Shown in pieces: positions 34,291-45,999 of a stretch of 64,000 bases of DNA. Under the pieces are notes generated by a model. That model had not been told where the DNA came from. It worked only from the letters and a program-made list of their open reading frames with translations, and searched no databases. Both the position numbers and the translations under genes were made by a program. The stretch comes from Aselliscus stoliczkanus (lineage: Eukaryota; Chordata; Mammalia; Chiroptera; Hipposideridae), in contig CM066737.1 of NCBI GenBank assembly GCA_033961575.1, forward strand, positions 66,608,771-66,672,770, in the 5' to 3' direction. The number at the start of each line of letters is the position of its first letter. Positions within the stretch are counted from its first letter, which is position 1.

Positions 34291-36828
34291 TAGGAATGAA
34301 TCCATCTCTGTCCTTATTTACACTGGAGCTATACCTTTGGTGCTCATCCCCACTGTTAGAAAGCAGCCCTGCCTTAAGGTACTAATACAGTTCAAATTGT
34401 GGGGGTTTCTGTCTTTGAACTTATCCCTTTTTGTTTAGGCCCTTTGAAAGATAGCTACTGTTTTCTGCTTAGTTCCTCCATTTCTATTCATTTAGTAAGC
34501 TGATGCTTCGTAGAAAATTATTATGTTGGAATTTCTTTATTCAAAAAGGGGGAAATAATTCTAGAATTTGGCATTAGCAACCAAAATATCCAATCAGGTG
34601 AATTAAATGACCCTTTGACATATTTTATTTGGTCCATCTCTGACAGCTCTATAGTTGAATCTGGGAGCACTGATCATCTGTCCCAATTGGATCAGTTGCC
34701 ATCTTCTATATGTGTGAAATCTTCAACTGATAGTGGCAGAATCCACAGTGCATCTCTTATCAAACTTCAAATAGATCCCTTAAAACCTCTTCCCAGAATC
34801 AATTAATACCTCATAAGTAAAGAAGCCCTTCAAGCCCATAATAAGGGATTACTACGCTCAGGGCCTCATTTTTTGCCTGTAGTAGTCCTTGCAATACTCC
34901 TATTTTGCCTGTGAGAAAATGCAATGGCTGGGAATGGAGGCTTGCCCAGGACTTATGAGCAATGAACAACATTGTTATCCCTCAACAACCTGTTATTCCT
35001 AACCACTGTGCACTACTGACACTCATTCCCACTAAAGCAGATTTTTTTACTGTAATTGTTTTATGCAGTACATTCTTTAGTATTCCAGTCGAGAAGCCTA
35101 CCTAATACTTTTTTTGCTTTCACTTGGGAAGAAAGGCAAAACATCTGGACAGTAACGCCCCAGGGTTTCATAGAAAGTCCGTCTTACTTTTCACAATTCT
35201 TGAAATCCGATTTGTATGGTATAATGTTTTTTGCAGGCTCTATTTTGTTATAAGATACAGATGATTTGTTTATCTGATTCCCTTCTCAAACCTCTTCACA
35301 GGAAAACAACATCCACCTGTTAAATCTTTTGGCCTTAATGGGACATAAATTCTCAAAGAAAAATAGCAGCTTGATCAAACTCAGGGTTGATATTTAGGGC
35401 ACCTGATCTCAGAACAAGGACTATATTTGTTTCCAGGTAAGCTATGTGGCATCTTGAACTTCCCAAAACCTAAAATTAAATGCCAATTATGAGGCTTTCT
35501 CAGGCTAGCTGGTTACTGTCGAAACTGGATTCCAAATACTTTTTTTTATGCCTCAGCACCTATATTCTTTACTAAAAACCAGCAAACCCGACCCTGTTAT
35601 TTGGGAGTATTGAGATGACATAGCCTTTGAGACCTAAACTTAATGAGACCACTTGCCCTTAGACATACTAATTATCAACTTCCCCCTTTTCCTCTTTGTA
35701 TGAAAAGGAAGGGAATGTCCTTGGAGTACTCACCCCAAAACATGGAGATCATCATTGACCCATGAGGTATTACAACCAACAAATAGATCCTGTGGCACAA
35801 GGATACCCCCCTTACCTCAGAGCCATTTCTACCACTGCCTTTTTGGTTAAGGCAACTGAATAAATAATTATGGGACCTCTTTTAACCATCTTTGTACCCC
35901 ATGCAGTGGAAGTACTCATAAATTCTCATCACACTCAACACTTTGCAGTCAGTAGTCTCACCTCTTATGAAATATTCTTTTTTTTTTTTTTTTTTTTTTT
36001 TAAAGATTTTATTGGGGAATTGGCGGAGGGGAACAGCGTTGGGAAATCGGGGAAGGGGAACAGACAAGTTGCCTTCAGCTTAGTCGCGGAGGATGTTGCT
36101 CCACTGTTGGTATCGTCATTGCGCTCTTCCCGGATGAGGCAGATCGGTCGCTGGCCTCTGGATGTCGCCCACTGCGGCTATTGGCAGCTCACTCTTGGCC
36201 GCCAGCCGCTCATGCTGGCTGCGGGCCACCCACTACAGCCTATGGCAGCCCACACCATCACCGGGGCTCGCACAGCCCAGCTCCAGGTGGAGCCGTTGTT
36301 AGCTGTAGAGGGCAGTGTCACTGGCCCTCATGTGGGATCCGAACCGGGGCTGCTGGCATCCCAAAACCAGCGCTTAACCAATGCGCCACTCGGCCGGCCC
36401 AATGAAATATTCTTGCTAACTGCTCCTCATGTAACCTTTCTCATTGTAATAACCTTGATCCTATTATTCTCCTCCCCTCCTTCACTGACGAAATCCCTCA
36501 TGACTGCTTAACACTGACAGATCACCTTTTGACTCCCCATAATAATTTACATGAAGTTTCTCTAATCAGTACAGAGCTTTCATGGCTTACTGATAGTTTT
36601 TATTTAAAGGGTGAAAATGGTAAATACTGTGCTGGGTATGCTATTGTAATTCCTTTCAAAGTCCTTGAGGCAGCACCTTTATCTTTGGGTACTTCAGCCC
36701 AACAAGCTGAATTATATGAGGTTACTCAGGCTTGTACTTTAGCCAAGGGAAAAACCACAAACATTTGCACTGATAGTAGGTGTGTGTTTGTGGTAGCCCA
36801 TGACTTTGGGATGCTATGGAAACAGTGA
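34291..36828 (+). pseudogene. pro-pol remnant (protease, RT, RNase H), split by a SINE
   Basis: A protease-like YTGA (family usually DTGA) is near 34322. An RT segment with PQGFxESPSYFSQ (35157-35200) leads to a broken active-site region near 35260. An RNase H domain is in a 99-codon open frame at 36529-36828: WLTDSF start, A-E-L helix (AQQAELYEVTQA), and TDSR third acidic site. The first acidic position is intact. A long SINE at 35981-36401 separates RT from RNase H. Stops occur throughout. Confidence 0.75.
35981..36400 (-). mobile_element. Long tRNA-derived SINE in pol
   Basis: Poly(T), TTAAAGATTTTATTGGGG, to ACTCGGCCGGCCC. Flanking ATGAAATATTCTT (from 35968 and 36402). A slightly shorter body than the others; the GTTCTT segment before the Pol III-derived part is trimmed. 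Confidence 0.92.
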
Positions 36829-37123
36829 ATTTTTCTTACCTCTAGTGGGGGGAAAATTTAAAATGACTCATATCCAAAGTATATTAGATGCCACCATTCT
36901 GCCTGCTGCATTTGCTGTTAAGATCCCTGGGCATTCCAAACTTGAGTTCGTATAGATTAAAAGAAAGAACCTCATTGATATTTCCATCAAAATGCTGCCC
37001 ACAAAGGAGCCAATGGCTAGACCTCTGTAATGGTCCAAAGCGATGCTCTCGAAGATGACAATCTAGAAAAATTGGCTGGAGATGCCTAACAATTCAGCCC
37101 AGAAAAGAAAGAAAGAAAGAAAA

Positions 37124-37183
<60 letters not shown>

Positions 37184-38330
37184 AAAAACAGTATTGGAAA
37201 TCTACTAGCTGTTGGTTTGATGATAAAAGAGAACTCTGGTTTGGGCCAAATAACAAACCAGTCCTTCCAGAAATTCTAATATTCCCACTCCTTAACATTG
37301 TACATGTAATAAACTTTTGGCCTACTGACAAAACAATAGCATTCATAAACCAGTATTGGTGGAGATATATTAATAAGGCTGCAAAATGTGCCTATCTTGC
37401 TTGTCCCGCTTGTGCAAAATACAATCCAGGGAAACATGTTTGTCTGGATCCTGGACACTTTAAATTGCCTAATGGGCCATTTGAGGTTTGGCAAATGGAT
37501 CACATATAGGTTCCTCCATATTATAAAGATAAATATGTTTTAGTTATGATTTGTGTGTTTTCTCACTGGACTAAAGCCTCCCCTTGTAGACATGCCACTG
37601 CCTCTTCTATGGCTAACATTCTGTTAGGAAAGCTTATCTATGTGTGGGAAACCCCTTTCAAACTTTATAGTTAATGTGGTATCCATTGTAGCAGTCAGGT
37701 GCTTTGATAAGTCTGTGCCGTTTGACCGGTTTCATAACGCTTTCATTGTGCTTACCATCTTCAATTCTCAAGGTTGATCAAACATACTAATAGTACTATT
37801 AAGAATCAAGTTGGAAAAATTTATAGAAACTCTACAAATACCTTGACTAAAAGCATTGCTGTTGGTTCTTTTAAATTTCAGATCTACACACTTTGGGACT
37901 CAAAGACTCACCCTTTGAAATAGTTACAGGATATCCAAAAAACTTGGCCCCTGCCTCATTTAATCTACAGCTGATAAAATGAGATACACTTTAATATTGT
38001 AAAGGCCTAATTGCTTCTATTTTTTTAAAAAAGAAAAAGAAACATACTTTAGTGGAGCAATCTTTTCACTGTACGCTCCAGGGAGATGAAGACCTTAAGC
38101 ATCATTGCAGTTGAAGACCTTACAACCTAGAGAGTTCATCCATTGGAAACAAACAAACAAACAAACAAAAAACATCTTTAGAAAGATCGTCTTCAACCTC
38201 ACTGGAAGGGCCCCTATCAGGTACTGTTAGCCAACGCTTGTGCTGCCATACTCCAGGGAATAGACTGTTGGATTCACATGACACATCTAAAGGAAGTACC
38301 AAACGCTGACTAGATCTGCATAACATCTGA
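36829..38330 (+). pseudogene. Integrase remnant
   Basis: Zinc-domain cysteines (CPAC, near 37405). The first catalytic Asp is preserved in WQMD (about 37490-37500), with a TAG stop two codons later. The core strand is YVLVMI...SHWTKA. The C-terminal W-K-GPYQV segment (about 38200-38225) ends in stops. It is interrupted by an AAAG microsatellite at 37102-37188. Frame changes within the core destroy it. Confidence 0.72.
37102..37188 (+). repeat. (AAAG)n microsatellite
   Basis: Purine-only tract of AAAG units, with an AAAAAG interruption near 37121, inside the integrase remnant. It may have seeded from a lost poly(A) tail. Confidence 0.95.
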
Positions 38331-39180
38331 TGACCTGAAAGTAAAGATTTCCTGGAATTGAAGTAGAAACCATCTGACTAAACAGCTTTCCCTGGCCCAA
38401 GTCTGTTAGAAGGTTCAGGATTCACAAAAAAGTGTCTTTTCATCTGGACTATTACCTGACTTTGGATTTTTGTCCAGATTCATGGGCTCTGAAATTGCAT
38501 CCTTGCGGTCTGTATTATTGATGATACATTTGGTCCCAAACAGTTCTTTGAGATAATAATACTGTTTTAAAATATTTTTTGAAGTTTTGCTGTTTTTAAA
38601 AAATTCATCAGCGATTTCTTCATGTTTATACCTGCGTTGTATTTTCTCAAATGCACTCAGTCAATTGATTCAGTGTGTTCTTGCAGTACTCACCATTCTG
38701 CTTCCATGGCTGCTTTAAGCAGGAACTTCCAGGAGACATACATGAATACAGATTTGCCTCCATGGGGAAAACATTCTCCACTAAGTTGGAATAAATACCA
38801 ATAAATATTTGTTCAGTTGGCTACTTTCAGGCCTAAGGTCTTGGTTTATAACCATCATAGAATTTGGAATTGTCCTCTTACTTTTGAGTCTGTACTTGTT
38901 GACTATCAAAAACCTTTCTAAAACTGATGTACCAAATAAGGAGATGATCTCTAGTGCTTAAGGTAATAAATATGGACTATAGATGGGAAGTGCCTGAGAG
39001 TTCTTTCTCCTACCCCTCCTTGTTACTTGAATGTAACCTCAATAGGTTTACAATCTGTACACTTTTCTTTCAGTGTGGAACATGACAGAAAGGTCCTTCT
39101 TGGCACCAAGATCCAAAAGACCACTCAATTAAGAAAACCTAACTCTCGATCAGAGATGCTTTCTAATTACAATCTTGATC
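38331..39180 (+). other. Provirus 3' portion without readable env
   Basis: Between the integrase end and the polypurine tract. I find no signal peptide, heptad repeat or CX6CC-type motif in any frame. Possibly deleted or too diverged. Confidence 0.4.
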
Positions 39181-39274
39181 AAAAGGAGGAAATGTGAAAA
39201 TTAGTGAAGGGAAACCTCACAAAAATGGAATCTGGAAACCAGAAGGGGGAGCTTTCATACAGTACTACTCGATG

Positions 39275-40087
39275 TCAACTACTATAAGCATCATCAATAA
39301 ATCAATAGACAGCAAGTACAGGCAAGGATTTTGGAGAAAAGGGATCCCTGCTGCACTGTTGGTGGGATTGCACATTGGTGCAGCCACTATGGAAAACAGT
39401 ATGGAAGTACCTCAAAAAATTGAAAATGGAACTACCTTATGACCCAGCAATTCTACTCCTGGGTATCTATCCAAAGAAATCCAAAATACTTACTTGAAAA
39501 TATATATATGCACTCCTATGTTTATTGCAGCACTATTCACAATAGCCAAGACATGGAAACAACTGAAATGCCCATTGATAGACAATTGGATAAAGAAACT
39601 ATGGTACATTTACACAATGGAGTATTATTACTCTGCTATAAAAAAGAATGAAATCTTAACACTTGCAACAACATGAATGGACCTTGAGAATATTGTGCTA
39701 AGTGAAATAAGTCAGACTGAGAAAAACAAATACCGTATAATCTCACTTACATGTGGAATCTAAAGAACAGAATAAATGAGCAAACAAAACAGAAGTAGAC
39801 TTAGAGACATAGGAAAAAAACACCTGTTGGTTGTTAGATGGGAGGGGGCAGGGAATGGGGGACAAGGTGAATGGAGTAGAAAGCAAATTAGGAGACACAA
39901 TATAGTCATGGGGATATGAAATACAGTATGGGGAATATAATCAATAATGTTGTAAACATTATGTAGGGTGCCAGATGAGCACTGGATTTATCAGGGGGAT
40001 CAGTTTATAGACTAGATGCCTGATCATTGCACTGTATAACTGAAGCTGAAGTAGAATAATATTATATGTTAACTATAAGAACATATA

Positions 40088-40152
<65 letters not shown>

Positions 40153-40318
40153 ACGGGAGGTGGAGTATAGTATAAAGATGATATGGTATTGTAACAGCTA
40201 TATAAGATGACAGAGGGGTAGTAGTTGGAGGAGGGAGTTCTCACTGTGTGAGGAGTGTAAATGTCTAACTATTATGTTGCTCTGTATACCTGAAACTAAT
40301 AAAAATAAAATAAAAAAA
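39275..40318 (+). mobile_element. L1 3' end inserted in the LTR
   Basis: Starts in ORF2 near ATAAGCATCATCAATAAATC, keeps the C-terminal cysteine-type segment ([21 protein letters not shown]) and the CPLIDNWIKK frame, and ends with an A-rich tail. A TG/TA microsatellite lies at 40084-40149. Confidence 0.88.
40084..40149 (+). repeat. (TG)n(TA)n microsatellite
   Basis: About 12 TG units followed by about 20 TA units. Confidence 0.97.
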
Positions 40319-40424
40319 GAATTGTCAATTACAGTCTCCCACAGAGAATCCTCAACAGGAAAGAATCATCAATTATAGGCCCTAACAAGAAAAAGTGTAC
40401 ATTGCATCTCCTACAAGAAATCAA

Positions 40425-40540
40425 GGGCTGGCTGAGTGGCCCGGTGGTTAAGCGCTGGCTTGGGAAGCTAGCGGCCCTGGTTTGGTCCCACTTGTGAGGG
40501 CCAGTGACACTGCCCTCAAAAAAAAAAAAAAGAAAAAAAA
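40425..40540 (+). mobile_element. Short tRNA-derived SINE
   Basis: GGGCTGGCTGAGTGGCCC head, AAGCGCTGGCTTGGGAAGCTAGC, CACTGCCCTC and A-rich tail. Short duplication AAATCAA on both sides. Confidence 0.9.
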
Positions 40541-40760
40541 ATCAACAACCCCAGCAACTCAGCCAATGAGAAACTGCCATCTTGCTGAATTCTCACTTTT
40601 CTCCAATGGACTTTTGCTCAAAAAATAGTGTTTCCTTTGTTTGTGTGTGGGACTTGCCTATGGTGTTGCTGTAGCTTGCTTGTCCTGAATTGCAATTCTT
40701 TGCTGTTCCTGAAGAAACCCATTTTTACTGTTAAAATAACTTTTATTTTTAACGTCAACA

Positions 40761-41589
40761 TAACTTATCAAGTTTTGTACTTCAGGTTTGTTTTCATTTT
40801 TTGTGAGAAGGTGGACTCAATTTGTTTTCCAGAATCCAGCTTTTTTTCATTCTAATTCAGAAGTGGGGAGATTAATTTTTACTACAGCACAGCTCTAATG
40901 GAGTGCCCAACAAGTTTCTTTGTACTTACAGAAAAAAAACAACAATAGACTTTTCAAGGTGAAATTCATGACTCTCTTCCATATATGGCTCCAACCCATT
41001 TTCCTAAGCTTATTTATTATATTTCTAATACATGAGAACCATTCCCAGCATGTTAGATTGCTCACCCCTGCCTGTGGCAACCTTCTCATGTAATTTTGCT
41101 CCTAATCTCAGTTATTCATTTTTGTAGCCCTTTACACAAGTATAATCTCTCTGTTAGTCCTTGCCTTTCCTAATTACAACTCAGCTGCTCTTCAATACAT
41201 GGGCTCAGTCCTGCCTGTTTTAAGGGCTAGAGCCAAACAAACTTACTGACATGAAGAGTGCTGTTTTGTAGTAAAAATATAGATACCAAAGAGGAAAATA
41301 AATATAAATGGCCATTAACAAATAAAATATTGCATTTTATTTGTAATAAAAATATTAAAACGATATGCAAGGGTATATGAGATGGTCAGCCTCATAAACT
41401 TATAATACATTTTTTTAACTGATAACTGTATTTTATTCAGAACCCGTTTTTAGGTTTTTCTGTTTTGCTCTGCTTTTTAAAAAATCCCCTTATGAATTGA
41501 TTTAGTCAATCAAATCAATTCTTATGGGCATAAGAATAATTTTTAAATATCACCCCATACAAACATTTCTTCAAAAAATGGCCATTTGT
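40761..41589. other. Intergenic stretch, nothing recognised
   Basis: No gene or repeat named. Confidence 0.4.
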
Positions 41590-42055
41590 TGTGGTAGGCA
41601 GAATAGTGGTTCCCCAAATATGTTCACGTTCTAATTCCTAGAACCTGTGAATATGCTACCTACATGGCAAAAGTGAGTATACTGATATGATTAAGGTTTA
41701 GGACACTGAGGTGTGGAGATTATCCTATTAGATTATGCAGGTGGGCTCCACCTAATGAAATTAATAGGGGAGAACCTTGCTCAGCTGTGGTCAGAGATGT
41801 GTGACATTGCTGGCTTTAAAGAAGGAGAAAGGGGGCCACAATCAAAGAATGTGGGTGACCTTTAGAAGTTAGAAATTAATTCTCTCCTAGAGCCTCCAGA
41901 AATGAATGCAGCCTTGCCTACACCTTCATTTTAGCTCCGAGAGACCTGGGTTAGACTTCTGACCTAGTAGAAGATAATAATCTGTGTTGCTTTAAGCCAG
42001 TAAGTTTGTGGTAATTTGTTACGGCTGTAATAGAACACCAATACATTTGTCAAAT
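41590..42055 (+). mobile_element. MLT1-type (ERVL-MaLR) LTR
   Basis: TTGTGGTAGGCAGAATAGTGG start, CCTAGAACCTGTGAATATGC, CATGGCAAAAG, GATTATCC, and the GCTTTAAGCCAGTAAGTTTGTGG ending. This is a pan-mammalian MaLR LTR in sense orientation, heavily diverged. Confidence 0.85.
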
Positions 42056-42149
42056 AAAATTCAAAGTATAGATACAGGAAAAGAAAAAATAAATTATTGC
42101 TACTCTCATACTTAGATATAACTATCAAAATTATGATATATATATACTT

Positions 42150-42960
42150 CAAATCATTTTTCTGTATAAATATGACACATCTCAGTAAAAGGCAACTATT
42201 CTTCCAATTGCTCAGGTCAAAACCCATGGAGTCATCATTGACTTTTTTTTCCTCCCACACATCACATTCAATTAATCAGGTCTACATTTGCAATAATCTG
42301 ACCATTTTCGCCATCTTCAAATATTACCTGCTCCAAGCCACCAGTAGCTATTACTTGAATTGGATTTTGATAGCCTCCAAAGCTTCTCATATCCACCCTT
42401 ATCCTGCTAGTTTATTCATCATAGAGCAGCCAGAATGATCCTTTACAAATATTTATCAGTCACCTTCTAAAGATGCTCTCTCTCATTTATAGCAAAAGGT
42501 GAATTCCTCAGTTACTTATAAGTCTCTATAAAGATGTGGCCCTCCGCAGCTTCTCTGATCTCATTTCCTACTGCTGCATCTCTCAGTCACTCCACTTCTG
42601 CCATAATATCCTCCATGATTTCTGCCCCCCTCAATACCAATTATGTTAATCAAACAAGATCTTTCCACTCTGATTCTTTTGTCTAGAACATTTTTCCTAT
42701 ATGGATGGTTCACTTTCCTTTTCTTTCAGTTCCCGCTCAAATGTCATCCTATCAGAGTGGCTTGCCTTGACTGTCCTCTATAAAATAACACACACTATAG
42801 CCCCCATATTTTCTATCTACCCTGTTTCATTTTTGCTCACAACACACATCACCTCCTGGAATATACTATGTAAATTTCAGATATTTCATACAAAATTGTA
42901 TATTATATGTATTTTATAAGCACTTCTATGTTTTTTCCTCTCCAGGATATGGAACAGTGT
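42150..42960 (+). mobile_element. L2 LINE fragment
   Basis: Matches L2 3' coding landmarks on the plus strand: GTCAAAACCCATGGAGTCATC, CAGCCAGAATGATCC, CAGTTCCCGCTCAAATGTCATCC and AGAGTGGCTTGCC. Decayed; one 113-codon open frame at 42097-42438 is incidental. Confidence 0.8.
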
Positions 42961-43126
42961 CCTGTTAATAGCACAGATATTTTTTTCTTATATTTTTTGA
43001 AGGACATGCATATGAATTTATCTTTTCCTACTCTTGTTATGTGAACCTCTTTGAGTTTGAAGCTATTATGTATAATGTCACTGTGAGAGCTCTTCTTAGT
43101 GTCTTCTGGTATTCATAGGTATATGT

Positions 43127-43550
43127 CTTTTTTTTTTTTTAAGATTTTATTGGGGAATTGGCGGAGGGGAACAGCGTTGGGAAATCGGGGAAGGGGAACA
43201 GACAAGTTGCTGTCTTTTTGTTCTTCAGTTTAGTCGCGGAGGATGTTGCTTCACTGTTGGTATCGTCATTGCGCTCTTCCCGGATGAGGCAGATCGGTGG
43301 CTGGCCTCTGGATGTCGCTCACCGCGGCTATTGGCAGCTCACTCTTGGCTGCCAGCCGCTCACGCTGGCTGCGGGCCACTCACTATAGCCTATGGCAGCC
43401 CACACCATCACCAGGGCTCGCACAGCCCAGCTCCAGGTGGAGCTGTTGTTAGCTGTAGAGGGCAATGTCACTGGCCCTCATGTGGGATCCGAACCGGGGC
43501 CGCTGGCATCCCCAAACCAGCGCTTAACCAATGCGCCACTCGGCCGGCCC
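43127..43550 (-). mobile_element. Long tRNA-derived SINE
   Basis: Poly(T), TTAAGATTTTATTGGGG to ACTCGGCCGGCCC. Flanking CATAGGTATATGT (43114-43126 and from 43551), a clean 13-base duplication. Confidence 0.94.
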
Positions 43551-44539
43551 CATAGGTATATGTTTTGATTAGATATATATCTAGGTCTACTCATTTACTT
43601 TTAAAACTATGTCCCTCTTGTGCACAGGCTTTAAATATTTTCCCAGAGATCAGGTCTCTTTATTTTAGTAGATAAGCCCATTACTCTTGTATTTAGTGTT
43701 TTCATATGTATTTGATCTTACATCTGTCATTTAAATTTGTACACTACTTTTATTCTCCCTTGATATTTTCTGTGGTTTCTTTTTTTTCCCCATTTTTTTT
43801 TATTAGTTTCAGGTGTACAACACAATGCAATAGTTATACTCTTTACCCCCCAATGTGACAACTCCCCTCCCCCAGTTCGCCACCCCACTCCAACCCCCAT
43901 ATCATACACATCTAGTACAATTCCTTTGACTCCCTTCCACAGTATACTCCACATCCTGTGACTATCTATATATTCAGTTACAGTTGGTGTACAATATTAT
44001 ACAACACCAGCTTCAGGTGTACAGTGTAGTGATCAAGCCTTTACTCCATCCATGAAGTGGTCTCCCCAACAAGACATGTGACCATCTGACATGCCACAAA
44101 ATCTTTACAACATTATTATATACCCCGAACTGTGTTTTATATCCCTGTGGCAACATTGTAGTTGCCTATTTATGCTGTCTAGTCCCTTCCCCTTCTTCCT
44201 TATCCCCACCCCCCTCCCAACTAGTAACCCTCAGTTTTCCTCTGTATCTATGAGTTTGTTTATTTTGATCTTTCATTCAGTTTTTCAGATTCCACATATA
44301 AGTGAGATCATATGGTACGTGTCTTTCTCTGACTGACTTATTTCACTTAATATAATAGTCTCTTCACAACATTATCAAATACATTCCCAGAACTGCCCCC
44401 ATATCCCTGCGGCAACATTGTAGTCATCCACCTACGCTGTCCAAAATCTTCCCTCTCTCCCTCATCCCCACTCCCTCCCAGCCAGCAACCATCAGTTTTT
44501 CCTTTATATCTGATTGATATGACTTCAATCTTCTTAAAT

Positions 44540-44812
44540 TTACTGAGACTTGTTTTGTGGCGTAAAATGGTCTATCTTGGAAAACGTCTCATGTGTACGT
44601 GAGAAGAATGTATATTCTGTTTTTTCAGGATGAAATGCTCTAAAAATATCGATGAAGTCCAGCTGGTCTAAAGTGTCATTTAAGGCCCCTCTTTCTGTGT
44701 TGATTTTCTGTCTAAAGCGTCTGTCCATTGGTGACAATGGGGTGTTGAAGTCCCTTACTATGATAGTGTTACTGTTGATCTCTGTCTTTATGTCTGTCAA
44801 ACTCTGTTGCAT
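44540..44812 (-). pseudogene. L1 ORF2 endonuclease fragment
   Basis: A 90-codon piece with NTIIVRDFNTPLSPMDR, where L1 endonuclease usually has G-D-F-N and R replaces G, followed by DTLDQLDFIDIFRAFHP and TFFSR. Part of the APE-like endonuclease domain. Confidence 0.82.
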
Positions 44813-45255
44813 GTAATTAGGAGTTCCTATGTTAGGTGCATAGATAATTATTAGGGTTATCGTGCCCTTCTTTGTCTTTTATTGTAGTCATTTTAAAGTC
44901 TATTTTGTCCAAAGTAAGTACTGGTACTCCAGCTTTTTTTTTCTCATTTCCATTTGTATGAAATATCTTATTCCAACTGTAAACAGCATATACATGTGTC
45001 CTATTTTCTTATCCACTCAGCCACTCTCTGTCTTTTGATTGGAGCATTTAGCCCATTCAAATGTAAAATGATTATTGATAGGTGCATATGTATTGCCATT
45101 TTGTTATTCTTATTCCTGGTCTTCCTGGGTTAGCTTGTTTACCCATTTCTTTTGTTTAAAAAAGCCCTTTTAACATTTCTTGCAATGCTGGCTTGGTGGT
45201 AATGAATTCCTTAAGCTTATTCTTTTCTGAGAAGTTTTTTATTTCTCCTTCAATT

Positions 45256-45974
45256 TTAAGTGATAAGCCATGCTGGGTAGAGCAATCTTGGTTGTAGGCC
45301 TTGATTTTGTGTCACTTTGAATATCTCCTGCCACTCCCTTGTGGCCTGCAGAGTTTCTGTAGACAAGTCAGCTGTTAGTCTAACAGGAGTTCCTTTGTAT
45401 GTAACCTGCTGTCTTTCTCTTGCTGCTTTTACGATTCTGTCTCTGTCTTTAACCTTTGCCATTTTAACTATGATGTGTCTTGGTGTGGACCTGTTTGGGT
45501 TCAGCTTGTTTCGAACTCTCTGCACTTCCTGGGCATGTATGTTGATTTCCTTCACCAGGGTAGGGAAGTTTTTAGTCATTATTTTTTCAAATACATTCTT
45601 GACCCCTTGTTTCTTCTCTTCTCTTTCTGGTATTCCTATGAGTCGATGGTGGTTTCGCTTCACCTTGTCCCATAGGGCTCTTAAACTACTGTCATTGTGT
45701 TTTGTTCTTTGGTCTTTTGTTGTGCCAACAGGGTGATTTCTGCTATTTTGTCTTCCAAATCGCTGATTCTCTCCTGTGCTTCATTTACTCTACTGGTGAT
45801 TCCTTCAAGTGTGTTCTTCATTTCAGTTATTGTATTCTTTAGTTCTAACTGGTTCTTTTTTATGATTTCTCTGTCCTTCTTTATGCCCTCCCTAAGTTTG
45901 TTAAACCTTCTTATCATCAGTGTTGTAAACTCTGTCTCTGAAAGGTTGGATTCCTCTGTTTCATTTGGTTCCAT
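45256..45974 (-). pseudogene. L1 ORF1 (RNA-binding protein) pseudogene
   Basis: Two adjacent open pieces. 45681-45974 has an acidic start and a heptad-rich helix (RFNKLREGIKKDREIIKKNQLELKN...ISDLEDKI), the trimerisation coiled coil. 45256-45663 has the RRM and C-terminal domain (RLIGIPEREEKKQGVKNVFEKIM...HIIVKMAKVKDRDRIVKAARERQQVTYKG). They are split by a frameshift near 45670. Full-length ORF1p is about 340 codons; here about 230 are readable. Confidence 0.88.
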
Positions 45975-45999
45975 TTCTAGTGGTTTCTTCTGATCTTCT

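Larger units (their letters stand above)
30996..40760 (+). mobile_element. Class I endogenous provirus, plus strand, defective, heavily interrupted
   Basis: Two LTRs (30996-32328 and 39193-40760, both swollen by later insertions) bracket gag, pro and pol remnants on the plus strand. A polypurine tract AAAAGGAGGAAA (39181-39192) precedes the 3' LTR. Outer flanks read CTAAG and TAACT, so a 4-base duplication (TAAG/TAAC) with one change is possible. pol carries gammaretrovirus-type RNase H and integrase motifs. No convincing env is readable between 38340 and 39180. Later insertions: five SINEs in the LTRs, one in pol, and one L1. Confidence 0.88.
39193..40760 (+). repeat. 3' LTR of the plus-strand provirus with L1 and SINE insertions
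   Basis: Starts TGTGAAAATTAGTGAAGG and ends AACGTCAACA. Aligned blocks with the 5' LTR are listed there. Interrupted by L1 (about 39275-40318) and a short SINE (40425-40540). Confidence 0.85.

Noticed and set aside
35870..36511. A 213-codon plus-strand frame, with similar ones at 51000-51610 and 59790-60290
   Set aside because: They are antisense translations of the long SINE, which happens to be open in some frames. The same peptide recurs with each SINE copy.
37086..37346. Lysine-rich and phenylalanine-rich frames across the AAAG repeat
   Set aside because: Low-complexity translation of a microsatellite.
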